Shown here one piece after another: positions 23,826-33,284 of a stretch of DNA of 37,803 nt (its first letter is position 1; each line of letters begins with the position of its first letter). The notes under the pieces were generated by a model. It was not told where the DNA came from, did not search any database, and was given only the letters and a program-made list of their open reading frames with translations. This DNA is from Nitrospira sp. ST-bin4. Its GTDB lineage: Bacteria > Nitrospirota > Nitrospiria > Nitrospirales > Nitrospiraceae. A program made the position numbers and the translations under genes. The stretch spans positions 11,152 through 48,954 of the forward strand of contig MSXM01000079.1 in NCBI GenBank assembly GCA_002083565.1. The letters are read 5' to 3'.

Positions 23826-23876
23826 ACGGAAGAGCAGCCCGGTGTGTGCAGGTAATCGGATCCAGGAGTGTGACGC

Positions 23877-25034
23877 ATGAACCGTGAACTTATCTCTGTA
23901 ATCGACGAAATCGGACGCCAAAAGGGGATCGACAAGGCACGGGTAATCGGGGCCATCGAGTCCGCCTTGCAGACAGCGGCCAAGAAGCGTTTCGGCCAAG
24001 CTGAAAACATTCAAGTTGAAATCGATCCAAAAACCGGCGAAATTTCTGTCGTCTCCAAGAAGATCATCGTCGATCAGGTCAGCAATCCCAAAGCGGAGAT
24101 ATCATTGCAGGAGGCCCGCCAATACGATAGTGAGGCGGAGGTTGGCGACGAAATCGGGTCGTTGATTGAGATGAATGAACTGGGGCGGATTGCGGCGCAG
24201 ACGGCCAAGCAGGTTATCTTCCAAAAGGTTCGTGAGGCGGAGTGGGAGGCGGTTCAAAAGGAGTATTCGACGCGCCAGGGAGATTTGGTGAACGGCATCA
24301 TCCTCGGCATGGAACGGCGGAATTATCTGGTCGACCTCGGAAAGACGGAAGCGATTCTCCCCATTCAGGAACAGATCCCGCGGGAAACCTATCGCCGCGG
24401 CGATCGGGTCAAGGCCATGCTGCTGGAGGTTCGTCGTACGCCAAAGGATGTGCAAGTCATTCTCTCCCGCAGCCATCCGCAATTTGTAGCAAAGCTCTTC
24501 GAGCTCGAAGTGCCGGAGATCATGGAAAAGATCATCGAGATCAAGTCGGTTGTCCGGGAACCGGGCGACCGCACGAAGATCGCAGTCACCTCGCGGGAAA
24601 AGGCCGTGGATCCGGTCGGTGCCTGTGTGGGTATCAAGGGATCGCGTGTGCAGGCAGTCGTCCGTGAATTGCGAGGCGAGAAAATCGACATCATTACCTG
24701 GACCCAGGATCCTCGCGTATTCATTGCGGAAGCCCTGAATCCGGCGACGATCGAAAAAGTCGGCATCGATGAAGAAAAGAAGTCGGCCCTTGTTGTCGCG
24801 GCCGACTCCCAGTTGTCGTTGGCCATCGGCAAGAACGGGCAGAATGTACGGCTGGCGGCGCGGTTGACCGGCTGGAAAATCGATATTATCAGCGCGACCG
24901 AGTACGAAAAAGAAAAAGTCGAGCGGGATAAGGAAATCAAGGCGGCTCTCGCGGAAGAGGCCGAAGCCCAGCGGTTGCAAGAAGAGGCTCGGCAGGCTGC
25001 CAGAGCTGAGGCTGGCGAAACGGCAAGCAGCTAG
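23877..25034 (+). CDS. nusA: transcription factor NusA (short form)
   Basis: NusA binds RNA polymerase and nascent RNA, controlling pausing, termination and antitermination. The order of domains is N-terminal polymerase-binding (residues 1-125), S1 (about 135-200, GDLVNGIILGMERRNYLVDL), KH1 (about 230-290, CVGIKGSRVQAVVRELRGE) and KH2 (about 300-350, LAIGKNGQNVRLAARLTGWK). At 385 aa it lacks the two acidic repeats of the 495-aa E. coli protein, ending instead in a charged Ala/Glu tail. Most bacteria outside Gammaproteobacteria have this short form. It is 51 bases after rimP with CCAGGAG before the start. Confidence 0.95.
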   Translation: MNRELISVIDEIGRQKGIDKARVIGAIESALQTAAKKRFGQAENIQVEIDPKTGEISVVSKKIIVDQVSNPKAEISLQEARQYDSEAEVGDEIGSLIEMNELGRIAAQTAKQVIFQKVREAEWEAVQKEYSTRQGDLVNGIILGMERRNYLVDLGKTEAILPIQEQIPRETYRRGDRVKAMLLEVRRTPKDVQVILSRSHPQFVAKLFELEVPEIMEKIIEIKSVVREPGDRTKIAVTSREKAVDPVGACVGIKGSRVQAVVRELRGEKIDIITWTQDPRVFIAEALNPATIEKVGIDEEKKSALVVAADSQLSLAIGKNGQNVRLAARLTGWKIDIISATEYEKEKVERDKEIKAALAEEAEAQRLQEEARQAARAEAGETASS

Positions 25035-25051
25035 GAGACGGGGGCGGTCCG

Positions 25052-27622
25052 ATGAGCATGCGTGTCTACGAACTTGCCAAGAAGCTGGGGCTGGAGAACA
25101 AGACGCTCCTGTCCGAATTGAAGAAGATGGGCGTGTCCGTCGCCTCGCATAGCAGTGCGCTGGACGATGACATCGCTCAAAAAGTATTCGACAAATTTAC
25201 TCCGAGCGCCAAGGGCGGAGGAAAAGCCGGCGAAGGGCCGACGCCACAGGGGATAAAAACCGCTCATGACGTGCATCATGTCAAGGCAGGGGCTGTGAAG
25301 AGTCAGGTTATCGAGCAGCCGGCCAAGCCGGATAAGCGGCGTATTCTGATCAAGCGGAAAAAAGAAGATGAACCAAACGAGGTGCTCTCCCCCGCACAGA
25401 CCGTCGAAGTTGACTCCGGTCTCGTCACTCCGACGGACGCGTCTCCATCGGCAGTTTCTCCGGAGCCGCCAATCGCGGTAGAAACCGAAAGCATCCACCC
25501 GGTGGAAGCGGCGGCGCCGAGCGGACCGGTCCTATGGACGCCAGCTCCTCCCTTTGTGCCGGTGCAGGAAGCCGTGCCTGTCAAGCCTGCAGCGGCTGCG
25601 CCGCCGAGTGCAGCAGCAACGGTCGAGGCGGTGGCGGCCAAGAAAAAGAGTATGGCCTTCGAAGCCATCGAGGCCGAGGCGCAGCGAGACAAACTCAAGA
25701 AGGCACGGAAGCCGGGACGGCCCAAAGACGAGCAGCAGGACGTCAAGTTCCGAGAGGATGCCGCACGCTGGCAAGATCTCCGTGCCATTCCCGTTCACCG
25801 GCGCGACGACCGCTCGAAGCACCTGCATCACAGCCCTCCGAGCGAGATCACCAAGCCGCGTAAAAAGGGCGTCAAGCTGACTCCCGGGACGAGCGTCAAG
25901 GAATTTGCCGAATTGATCGGTCAGAGACCGGCCGATATCGTGCGCAAGCTGATGGAAATGGGTCAGATGCTCACCTTCAATCAGCCGATGAATCTGGACG
26001 CCGCATCGATGATCGCTGAGGAGAGCGGCGTGAAACTCGAAGTGGCCGTGGAAAAGGTCGGTGACGAATTGTTGCAAGACGTGGTTGAAACCGGGGGCGA
26101 GGAACGGCTTGAGCCTCGTCCTCCCGTTGTCACCATCATGGGACATGTCGATCATGGGAAGACGTCGTTGCTGGATGCGATCCGGCAGACGAAAGTGGCC
26201 GAAGGGGAAGCCGGCGGGATCACGCAGCATATCGGCGCGTATACGGTGCCGGTGCGCGGCAAGCTGGTGACATTTCTTGATACCCCGGGCCATGAGGCCT
26301 TTACCTCAATGCGCGCGCGTGGTGCGAAGGTCACCGACATCGTCATTTTAGTCGTGGCCGCGGATGACGGAGTCATGCCCCAGACGATCGAAGCGATTCA
26401 CCATGCGAAGGCGGCCGGCGTTCAATTGATCGTGGCGATGAACAAGATCGACAAGCCGGAAGCGAACCCTGATCGCGTAAAAAATGCGCTCTCTGAGCAC
26501 GGACTGATTTCGGAAGCCTGGGGTGGTGACACCATCATGGTGGAGGTGTCCGCCAAGAAGAAGACCGGGCTCGATACATTGCTTGAAATGATCCTGCTCC
26601 AGTCTGAGGTGCTCGAGCTGAAGGCTGACCCCCATCGGCAGGCTAAGGGCACGGTTATTGAAGCGAAGATCGAACGCGGCCGCGGTCCGGTGGCGACTGT
26701 GTTGGTGCAGAGCGGCACGCTCAAAGTAGGTGATATCTACGTGGTTGGAACATTCAGCGGGCGCGTCAGGGCACTGATCGACGATCGAGGGGTGAAGGCG
26801 CAGCAAGCCGGTCCTTCCATTCCGGTCGAAGTCATTGGGCTTCCGGGAGTTCCGTCGGCCGGGGATGTGTTTCAGGTGGTTTCGGATGAACGGGTTGCCA
26901 GAGAGATTGCCGAGGAGCGCGCCCAGAAACGGCGAGCCGCCGAGCTGGGCGGTCCTGCCAAAGTCTCGCTCGACGACCTGTTCGCAAAGATTCAGGAAGG
27001 ATCGGTGAAGGAGCTGGCCATTGTCATCAAGACGGATGTCCAGGGATCGTCCGAGGCCTTGGCCGGGTCAGTGGAGAAGCTGTCGACTGAGGCCGTCAAG
27101 TTGCGCGTCATTCATAACGGTGTGGGCGGGGTCATGGAGTCCGATGTGCTGCTGGCCGCCGCTTCTCGCGCTATTATTATCGGCTTCAATGTCAGGCCGG
27201 AGCCGAAGGCCGCGTCGTTGGCGGAACAGCAAGGCGTCGACATCCGGCTGTACACCATCATTTACGATGCCATTGCCGATATCAAAGCTGCGATGGAAGG
27301 CTTGCTTGAACCGACCCTCAAGGAACGTATGTTGGGGCGTGCCGAAGTACGCCAGGTGTTCACGATTCCCAAGGCCGGGACTGTGGCCGGTTCCTATGTC
27401 ATCGACGGGACGATTTCACGCGCGAGCGCCGGGGTGCGCGTGATCAGAGACAGCGTCGTTGTCTACCAGGGGAAGCTGGGATCGTTGCGGCGTTTCAAGG
27501 ACGACGTCCGAGAAGTACAGCAGGGCTACGAATGCGGCTTGAGCGTTGAGAATTTCAATGATGTGAAGGTCGGCGACATCATCGAGGCCTATGCGATCGA
27601 CAAAATTGCGGCCAAGCTCTGA
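25052..27622 (+). CDS. infB: translation initiation factor IF-2
   Basis: IF-2 is the GTPase that brings fMet-tRNA to the 30S subunit and drives subunit joining. The 856-aa protein starts with an IF2-N domain (RVYELAKKLGLENKTLL), then a long Ala/Pro/Lys-rich linker with a second IF2-N-like part (about 285-335, KEFAELIGQRPADIVRKLME). The G domain has G1 GHVDHGKT at 364-371, G3 DTPGH from D410 and G4 NKID from 464. Domains II-IV follow. It begins 17 bases after nusA. Internal start sites that give shorter isoforms in E. coli are possible in the linker but not evident. Confidence 0.97.
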   Translation: MSMRVYELAKKLGLENKTLLSELKKMGVSVASHSSALDDDIAQKVFDKFTPSAKGGGKAGEGPTPQGIKTAHDVHHVKAGAVKSQVIEQPAKPDKRRILIKRKKEDEPNEVLSPAQTVEVDSGLVTPTDASPSAVSPEPPIAVETESIHPVEAAAPSGPVLWTPAPPFVPVQEAVPVKPAAAAPPSAAATVEAVAAKKKSMAFEAIEAEAQRDKLKKARKPGRPKDEQQDVKFREDAARWQDLRAIPVHRRDDRSKHLHHSPPSEITKPRKKGVKLTPGTSVKEFAELIGQRPADIVRKLMEMGQMLTFNQPMNLDAASMIAEESGVKLEVAVEKVGDELLQDVVETGGEERLEPRPPVVTIMGHVDHGKTSLLDAIRQTKVAEGEAGGITQHIGAYTVPVRGKLVTFLDTPGHEAFTSMRARGAKVTDIVILVVAADDGVMPQTIEAIHHAKAAGVQLIVAMNKIDKPEANPDRVKNALSEHGLISEAWGGDTIMVEVSAKKKTGLDTLLEMILLQSEVLELKADPHRQAKGTVIEAKIERGRGPVATVLVQSGTLKVGDIYVVGTFSGRVRALIDDRGVKAQQAGPSIPVEVIGLPGVPSAGDVFQVVSDERVAREIAEERAQKRRAAELGGPAKVSLDDLFAKIQEGSVKELAIVIKTDVQGSSEALAGSVEKLSTEAVKLRVIHNGVGGVMESDVLLAAASRAIIIGFNVRPEPKAASLAEQQGVDIRLYTIIYDAIADIKAAMEGLLEPTLKERMLGRAEVRQVFTIPKAGTVAGSYVIDGTISRASAGVRVIRDSVVVYQGKLGSLRRFKDDVREVQQGYECGLSVENFNDVKVGDIIEAYAIDKIAAKL

Positions 27623-27640
27623 GCCTGTGCGGTAGTTGAT

Positions 27641-27922
27641 ATGGTCGTCGGACTTTGTACCGTCGAGCTGTTTATTTCGGAGAGTCAGTCGCTTAAAGAT
27701 AAACGGCAAGTGCTCCATAGTTTGAAAGACCGGCTGCACGGAAAATTCAATCTGTCGGTCGCCGAAGTGGATGGACAGGATCTCTGGCAGAAGGCGGTCT
27801 TGGGCATGGCCTGTGTGGCGAATGACGGCGGCTACGTCAACCAGGTGCTTGAGCAGGCCCTGAATGTCATCAAGGGCATGCCTGCAGTCGAGGTTGTCCG
27901 AACCAAACTCGAATTGTTATAA
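27641..27922 (+). CDS. DUF503 (YlxP-like) protein
   Basis: A 93-aa protein typical of DUF503: MVVGLCTVELFISESQSLKD, KRQVLHSLKDRLHGKFN, SVAEVDGQDLWQKAVLG. Members sit between infB and rbfA in many phyla, and the B. subtilis member YlxP is linked to ribosome biogenesis, though its molecular role is not settled. Here it has the same position, 18 bases after infB and 54 bases before rbfA. A strand-helix pattern suggests a small alpha/beta fold. The ATG lacks a strong ribosome binding site, consistent with translation coupled to infB. Confidence 0.9.
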   Translation: MVVGLCTVELFISESQSLKDKRQVLHSLKDRLHGKFNLSVAEVDGQDLWQKAVLGMACVANDGGYVNQVLEQALNVIKGMPAVEVVRTKLELL

Positions 27923-27976
27923 CGGCAGCTTGATACGTGCCGTCAGTCATTAGATGGAGCGGCAGATCAGCGCACA

Positions 27977-28390
27977 ATGTCCAAGACCACCTACAAACGG
28001 GCGGATCGGGTTGCCGATCAGATCCGGATGGAAGTTGCGGATATCTTGATGCGAAAAATCAAAGATCCGCGGGTGCAGTCTGTTACGGTGACCGGCGTCG
28101 AATTGACGGCAGATCTGAGAATCGCCCACGTCTTTGTCACAACGATGGAAACGGAACAGGCCGAGCGCGATACCTTTGCCGGGTTGTCAAAGGCCAGCGG
28201 ATTCGTGCGGGCCGAATTGGGCCGGCGCCTGACGCTGCGATATCTTCCGGAAGTGATCTTCAAGAAAGATGTCAGCGGTCAGCGTGGCGATCGGATTATG
28301 CGGCTATTGGACGGATTACATGGGGGCGGTGAGCAGAACGTTGCGCCGCCGCTGCCGGAGCGCCCAGAGCGAACGACATCGGGATCCTAA
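27977..28390 (+). CDS. rbfA: ribosome-binding factor A
   Basis: RbfA binds the 30S neck near helix 1 of 16S rRNA and is needed for its late maturation. The 137-aa protein has the KH-like family pattern: RVADQIRMEVADILMRKIKD, then RVQSVTVTGVELTADLRIAHV, and GFVRAELGRRLTLRYLPEVIF near the end of the domain. The last 30 residues are Gly/Pro-rich and probably disordered. It is 4 bases ahead of truB, so the two are likely coupled. Confidence 0.95.
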   Translation: MSKTTYKRADRVADQIRMEVADILMRKIKDPRVQSVTVTGVELTADLRIAHVFVTTMETEQAERDTFAGLSKASGFVRAELGRRLTLRYLPEVIFKKDVSGQRGDRIMRLLDGLHGGGEQNVAPPLPERPERTTSGS

Positions 28391-28394
28391 GTCG

Positions 28395-29351
28395 ATGAGC
28401 ATTGCCACGCACATGAGTTCGACGAGCACAGTTGCCGACGGAGTCCTTGTGATCAACAAGGAAGCCGGCTGGACATCTCACGATATCGTGGCAAAGATGC
28501 GTGCAGTATTGGGAGGGGTTAAAGTCGGACATGCAGGCACGCTCGATCCGGCGGCGACCGGGGTCTTGCCGGTGTTGGTGGGGCGTGCCACGCGGGTCTC
28601 GGAGTATTTGGTCGATTGGGATAAGGAGTATCGCGCGATTCTGCGCCTTGGTGAAACCACCGACACGCAGGACGCTACTGGTAAAGTCCTTGTGCGCATT
28701 GATCCGAGTGCGGTCCGTGAAGAGGCGCTTTGTGAAACGATTGGGAGATTTCGCGGTCCTCAGCGGCAGATGCCGCCGATGTACTCAGCGGTGAAGGTGG
28801 GCGGGAGACCGCTCTACAAGGCGGCGAGGGCTGGTGAGACTGTTGACCGGGCGGAGCGGACGATCGTCATTCATGCGCTGGACATTCTTGCTGTCGAGGG
28901 TCGGGATGTGACCTTGAATGTCGTCTGCTCAAAGGGCACCTACATACGAACCTTGTGCTCCGACATCGGACAGGCACTGGGCGTCGGCGGACATCTCTAT
29001 GCGCTCCAGCGCCGTCGTGTAGGGCCGTTGTCGATTGATCACGCATTGACCGTGGCCCAGGCCGAAGCACAAGCGGCGATCGGGACATTGCAGCGGCACC
29101 TAATCGGGTTGGATCATGTGCTGGACCAATTGCCGGTTCTTGCGCTGACCGAAGATCAGGTCCGATTGGCGCTGCATGGCGGTGCGGTGTCTCCCGCCGG
29201 GATGGAGCGATTGCCAGCCTCCACCGAGCCGGTGTCTGTCCGGCTGCAGAATCAGGCGGGGAAGTTGCTTGCGATCGGCATCCATGATGCGCGCACTGCG
29301 GGGCCGATCAAGATTCGCAAAGTATTGACGGAGATTGAGTCGTTGGATTGA
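28395..29351 (+). CDS. truB: tRNA pseudouridine-55 synthase
   Basis: TruB makes the universal pseudouridine 55 in the T-loop of tRNAs. The catalytic Asp is D51 in GHAGTLDPAATGVL. Other motifs are the substrate-binding QMPPMYSAVKVGGRPLYKAA and CSKGTYIRTLCSDIGQALG. The C-terminal part (about 235-318) is PUA-like. The frame reaches back to 28269, inside rbfA, but the protein similarity starts at VLVINKEAGWTSHD, so ATG 28395, four bases after rbfA, is preferred. Length 318 aa is normal. Confidence 0.95.
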   Translation: MSIATHMSSTSTVADGVLVINKEAGWTSHDIVAKMRAVLGGVKVGHAGTLDPAATGVLPVLVGRATRVSEYLVDWDKEYRAILRLGETTDTQDATGKVLVRIDPSAVREEALCETIGRFRGPQRQMPPMYSAVKVGGRPLYKAARAGETVDRAERTIVIHALDILAVEGRDVTLNVVCSKGTYIRTLCSDIGQALGVGGHLYALQRRRVGPLSIDHALTVAQAEAQAAIGTLQRHLIGLDHVLDQLPVLALTEDQVRLALHGGAVSPAGMERLPASTEPVSVRLQNQAGKLLAIGIHDARTAGPIKIRKVLTEIESLD

Positions 29352-29372
29352 ATCAGAAAGAGGAGCAAGACC

Positions 29373-29642
29373 ATGGCGTTACTCAAGGAAGCGAAGGCAG
29401 GACTGATCAAGGAATATCGGCAGCACGAGACGGACTCCGGATCTCCGGAAGTCCAGATTGCGGTGTTGACCAACCGCATCACGTATCTCACGGAGCATTT
29501 TAAGACGCACAAGAAGGACCACCATTCCCGTCGGGGCTTGCTGCAGCTGGTGGGACGGAGACGGCGATTACTGGACTATCTTCGTGGCGTCGATGAGGCG
29601 CGGTATCGGGCTGTTATCGATCGACTCGGTATCCGCAAGTAG
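29373..29642 (+). CDS. rpsO: 30S ribosomal protein S15
   Basis: S15, 89 aa, binds the 16S rRNA central domain early in assembly. It has the universal pattern TDSGSPEVQIAVLTNRITYL, HKKDHHSRRGLLQLVGRRRR and LLDYLRGVDEARYRAVIDRLG. It starts 21 bases after truB with AAAGAGGAGC as ribosome binding site. S15 regulates its own synthesis in several bacteria through a leader structure; none is evident in the 21-base gap here. It is followed by a GC-rich hairpin and the structured pnp leader. Confidence 0.98.
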   Translation: MALLKEAKAGLIKEYRQHETDSGSPEVQIAVLTNRITYLTEHFKTHKKDHHSRRGLLQLVGRRRRLLDYLRGVDEARYRAVIDRLGIRK

Positions 29643-29663
29643 GCCGCACCCGCGCGGCCCGGC

Positions 29664-29818
29664 GCCGCCCGCGGCGGCATGGAACGGACGTCGCACAGGT
29701 GAACACGGACATAGGCTCACTGACAAACGATTGTCAGGCGTGAGTGGTGCATGATGAGTTGTTCTGGCATGGCGAATGACTCAGCACTCACATGCGTCAC
29801 ACTTCCCGGTGAGCCTAT
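29664..29818 (+). promoter_or_regulatory. structured rpsO-pnp intergenic leader
   Basis: A GC hairpin (GCCGCC 29664-29669 with GGCGGC 29673-29678) is followed by a long-range helix: 29711-29720 (ATAGGCTCAC) pairs perfectly with 29809-29818. Inside it, TGACA/TGTCA (29721-29725 with 29732-29736) and GTGAGTG 29740-29746 with CACTCAC 29785-29791 form inner hairpins. E. coli pnp is autoregulated through a leader hairpin cut by RNase III, so a similar role is a reasonable inference. The pnp ribosome binding site lies 28 bases beyond. Confidence 0.5.
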
Positions 29819-29859
29819 CTCTGTGGGCATCTGTGGGACCTAACAGAGGAGACCCCTAG

Positions 29860-31977
29860 ATGGAGCACACAGTTGAAATCGAGATAGCCGGCCGGATACT
29901 CCGGCTGGAAACCGGCCGCGTTGCTAAACAGGCAGACGGATCAATCTGGGCCTCCTACGGAGATACGGTGATCTTGGCAACCGCTGTGGCTGCCCAGACA
30001 GCCAAGCCGGGCATCGACTTTCTTCCACTCACGGTCGATTATCAGGAGAAAACATACGCTGCGGGGAAAATACCCGGAGGGTATTTCAAGCGCGAAGGAC
30101 GGCCGTCGGAGAAGGAGGTTCTCACCAGCCGATTGATCGATCGCCCGCTTCGCCCTCTGTTTCCCGAAGGATATTATTTCGAAACTCAAGTGATCGCCTC
30201 GGTGCTCTCTGCCGACAAGACCGGGTCCTCCGACGTCATCAGTATCACAGCCGCCTCGGCCGCGCTCTCCATCTCAAACATCCCGTTTCAAGGGCCGGTT
30301 GCCGGCATCAAGATCGGCCGGGTGAACGGGCAGTTCGTTGTGAACCCCGATCTCGAAACCATGGAGAAAAGCGAGCTGAATCTGGTCGTGGCCGGTACAG
30401 CCGATGCCATCATGATGGTCGAAGCGGGGGCCAACGAATTGCCCGAATCAACGATGCTGCAGGCGCTTGAATTGGCGCATGCCGAGATCAAGAAGATCGT
30501 TGCCCAAATTGCCGAACTGGCCAAGAAAGTCGGGAACAAGAAGCGCGAGGTGAAGGTCGAAGCCATCGATCCGACGCTCGCGGCGAAGGTGAAAGACATG
30601 GTCGCGCAGCCTATTCGCGAGGCGATCATGATTCCCAACAAAGCGGCGCGCCAGGAACGGCTGGATCAGGTGTTGGCGCAGGCAGTTGAAAAGCTCAAGA
30701 ATCCGGAAGCGCCCACAAGTGAACGGCACATCAAGATCGTGTTCCATGGACTGGAGTACACGGAAGTCCGGCACATGATTCTTGAAAAGGGTTCTCGTGC
30801 GGACGGCCGAGGCCCTTCGGACATCCGGCCGATCACCTGTGAAGTGGGCGTCCTGCCGCGCACGCATGGATCGGCACTCTTCACGCGCGGTGAAACACAG
30901 AGTCTCGCCGTGGTGACGCTGGGCACCACCGACGACGAACAGCGCATTGATGCGTTGGAAGGCGAGTACATGCGGACCTTCATGCTTCATTATAATTTCC
31001 CGCCCTTCAGCGTCGGTGAAGCGCGGCCGCTCAGGTCACCAGGCCGGCGGGAAGTCGGGCATGGCGCATTGGCCGAACGGGCATTGAAGCCGGTTATTCC
31101 GGGCAAAGACGTCTTCCCGTACACGCTTCGCATTGTCTCGGAAATTCTGGAGTCCAACGGCTCATCCTCGATGGCCACGGTCTGCGGCGGTACGCTGGCA
31201 ATGATGGACGCGGGCGTTCCGATCAAGGAACCGGTTGCCGGTATTGCCATGGGATTGATCAAGGAAGGGAACGGCGTGATGATCCTGTCCGATATTCTCG
31301 GATTGGAAGACCATCTCGGCGACATGGATTTCAAAGTGTGCGGGACCAAGAACGGCGTCACGGCCCTGCAGATGGACATCAAGATCGGCGGCATCACCAT
31401 GGCACTCATGCAGCAGGCCTTGGAGCAGGCGCGTGCAGGCCGGCTCCATATTCTGAGCCATATGGCCAAAGCGCTCACGGGTGCGCGAGAGAATCTATCG
31501 CCGTTTGCGCCGCGTATATATACGATGAAAGTCAAGCAAGACAAGATCCGGGACATCATCGGCCAGGGCGGGAAAACGATCCGCGGGATCCAGGCCGATT
31601 GCGGCGTCAAGATTAATATCGAGGATACCGGGATTGTCACGATTGCATCAGCTGATGAAGTGTCGTTGCAGAAGGCCAAGGATATTATCGGCCGTCTGAC
31701 TGAGGAAGTCGAAATCGGGAAAGTCTATATGGGTACGGTCCGGAAGATCATGGACTTCGGCGCTTTCGTCGAAGTGCTGCCGGGGACGGACGGATTGGTT
31801 CATATCTCGCAGTTGGCGCACCATCGCGTAAAGGCCGTGTCTGACGAAGTGGCCGAAGGGGACCAGATCCTCGTGAAGGTGCTGGAGATCGACAAGCAAG
31901 GCAAGATCCGGCTGAGCCGAAAAGAAACCATGCCGGCACCGGCCGAAGGCGGTGCGAAGGATCAAGCTGGCGGGTAA
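29860..31977 (+). CDS. pnp: polynucleotide phosphorylase
   Basis: PNPase degrades RNA 3' to 5' using phosphate and forms a trimeric ring, often in the degradosome. The 705-aa protein shows RNase PH domain 1 (about 1-215), an all-helical linker, the catalytic RNase PH domain 2 (about 310-540, with FTRGETQSLAVVTLGT, RREVGHGALAERAL and GSSSMATVCGGTLAMMDAGV), a KH domain (about 555-612, IIGQGGKTIRGIQADCGVKI) and an S1 domain (about 620-690, GTVRKIMDFGAFVEVLPG). GAGGAG precedes ATG 29860. The 217-base leader is unusually long for this tight cluster. Confidence 0.97.
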   Translation: MEHTVEIEIAGRILRLETGRVAKQADGSIWASYGDTVILATAVAAQTAKPGIDFLPLTVDYQEKTYAAGKIPGGYFKREGRPSEKEVLTSRLIDRPLRPLFPEGYYFETQVIASVLSADKTGSSDVISITAASAALSISNIPFQGPVAGIKIGRVNGQFVVNPDLETMEKSELNLVVAGTADAIMMVEAGANELPESTMLQALELAHAEIKKIVAQIAELAKKVGNKKREVKVEAIDPTLAAKVKDMVAQPIREAIMIPNKAARQERLDQVLAQAVEKLKNPEAPTSERHIKIVFHGLEYTEVRHMILEKGSRADGRGPSDIRPITCEVGVLPRTHGSALFTRGETQSLAVVTLGTTDDEQRIDALEGEYMRTFMLHYNFPPFSVGEARPLRSPGRREVGHGALAERALKPVIPGKDVFPYTLRIVSEILESNGSSSMATVCGGTLAMMDAGVPIKEPVAGIAMGLIKEGNGVMILSDILGLEDHLGDMDFKVCGTKNGVTALQMDIKIGGITMALMQQALEQARAGRLHILSHMAKALTGARENLSPFAPRIYTMKVKQDKIRDIIGQGGKTIRGIQADCGVKINIEDTGIVTIASADEVSLQKAKDIIGRLTEEVEIGKVYMGTVRKIMDFGAFVEVLPGTDGLVHISQLAHHRVKAVSDEVAEGDQILVKVLEIDKQGKIRLSRKETMPAPAEGGAKDQAGG

Positions 31978-31982
31978 TTTCC

Positions 31983-33236
31983 TTGTACCGCAAACGTATT
32001 CTCGACAATGGGATCCGCCTGGTCACTGAGCAGATCCCGACGCTCAAATCTGTCACGGTCGGCATGTGGGTGAATGCCGGCTCCCGCGACGAAAGCCCCG
32101 CGCAGGCGGGGTATTCCCACTTCATTGAACATATGTTTTTCAAGGGGACGGCCACTCGGTCAGCCACCGATATCTCGCGCGAGATCGACGCGCTTGGGGG
32201 CGAGATGAACGCCTTCACCACGCGCGAGACGACCACTTTTTATGTCAAAGTGCTCGATCAACATCTGCCTAAAGCGCTGAATCTACTCTCGGACCTGTTC
32301 CACCGGTCCCGATTTGGGCCGAAAGAAATTGAGAAAGAGAAGCAGGTGGTGCTTGAAGAAATCCGCATGGTTCAAGATGATCCGGAGGATTTGGTCCAAG
32401 AACTGCACACAGGGCTCGTGATGGGCCGCCATCCGCTGAGCCGGCCGATTCTTGGACAGGAAACGACGATTGCGAGACTGAGGAGGGACGATCTTCTCGA
32501 CTATATCGGGACTCACTACCGGCCTCAGGAAATGGTGCTCGCGGTTGCAGGAAATTTCGACCAGCGTGGGCTTGAACGGACGATGGCCCGTACATTCGGG
32601 AGGCATCGTCCGTCCGTGAGCGCCGCGCCGCGCCGACGTTGGCCACCGGACATCTGCGGCGGCGTTGTGACCAAACGGAAGTCCCTGGAACAGGTACACC
32701 TTTGTGTCGGACTGAAGGGGATTCCAGCAGGCCACAAAGACCGCTATGCGGCCTATGTGTTGAACAGCGTGCTGGGGGGAAGCGTCAGTTCACGCCTTTT
32801 TCAGGAGATTCGTGAAAAGCGTGGCTTGGCCTACTCGATTTATTCGTTTTTATCCGGTTATTCGGATGGGGGCACGATGACGGTCTATGCCGGAACCCGC
32901 GCGCGTGAAGTAGAACGCGTGCTCGATTTGATCCGGCGTGAAGTCAGAAACATGGCGGCGCATGGCATCGAACGGGCGGAACTCAAGCGGACTAAGGACC
33001 AGATGAAAGGCAGTCTGATGCTCAGCCTGGAGAGTTCACATAGCCGTATGAACAAGCTGGCGAAAGATGAGCTGATCACGGGGGCCCACACGAGTCTCGA
33101 AGAGATGCTGTCGGATATCGATGCCGTCACGGGACAGCGCGTCGCTCACGTTGCGCAGGAGTTGTTCGCGCCGGGCACGATGGCGATTACTGCCTTAGGC
33201 CCGCTCTCGTCTCGTCAGGTAGCAGCGTTGCAGTAA
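31983..33236 (+). CDS. M16-family zinc peptidase (processing-peptidase type)
   Basis: A 417-aa M16B peptidase related to mitochondrial processing peptidase beta and B. subtilis YmxG, which also follows pnp. The inverted zinc motif H46-F-I-E49-H50 is intact, and the distal Glu ligand is likely about E126 in KQVVLEEIRM. The second half (about 225-410) is the inactive M16 C domain with GGSVSSRLFQEIREKRGLAY. The start is TTG 31983, five bases after the pnp stop, with no separate ribosome binding site, so translation is probably coupled to pnp. No signal peptide is present. The substrate is unknown. Confidence 0.9.
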   Translation: MYRKRILDNGIRLVTEQIPTLKSVTVGMWVNAGSRDESPAQAGYSHFIEHMFFKGTATRSATDISREIDALGGEMNAFTTRETTTFYVKVLDQHLPKALNLLSDLFHRSRFGPKEIEKEKQVVLEEIRMVQDDPEDLVQELHTGLVMGRHPLSRPILGQETTIARLRRDDLLDYIGTHYRPQEMVLAVAGNFDQRGLERTMARTFGRHRPSVSAAPRRRWPPDICGGVVTKRKSLEQVHLCVGLKGIPAGHKDRYAAYVLNSVLGGSVSSRLFQEIREKRGLAYSIYSFLSGYSDGGTMTVYAGTRAREVERVLDLIRREVRNMAAHGIERAELKRTKDQMKGSLMLSLESSHSRMNKLAKDELITGAHTSLEEMLSDIDAVTGQRVAHVAQELFAPGTMAITALGPLSSRQVAALQ

Positions 33237-33254
33237 AATTGGGCCTGCAACCGA

Positions 33255-33284
33255 TTGATTTGCATAATCTCAGGGCGGTATAGT
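33255..33284 (+). promoter_or_regulatory. candidate promoter for the exported-protein pair
   Basis: TTGATT (33255-33260) and TATAGT (33279-33284, 5/6) are 18 bases apart. A second -35-like TTGACA lies at 33312-33317 but its -10 region (TACCGT) is poor. Either gives a leader of about 170-230 bases, within which no other gene is seen. Confidence 0.35.

Noticed and set aside
24102..24980. 292-codon minus-strand open frame
   Set aside because: Antisense to nusA, with composition typical of a reverse shadow and no motif.
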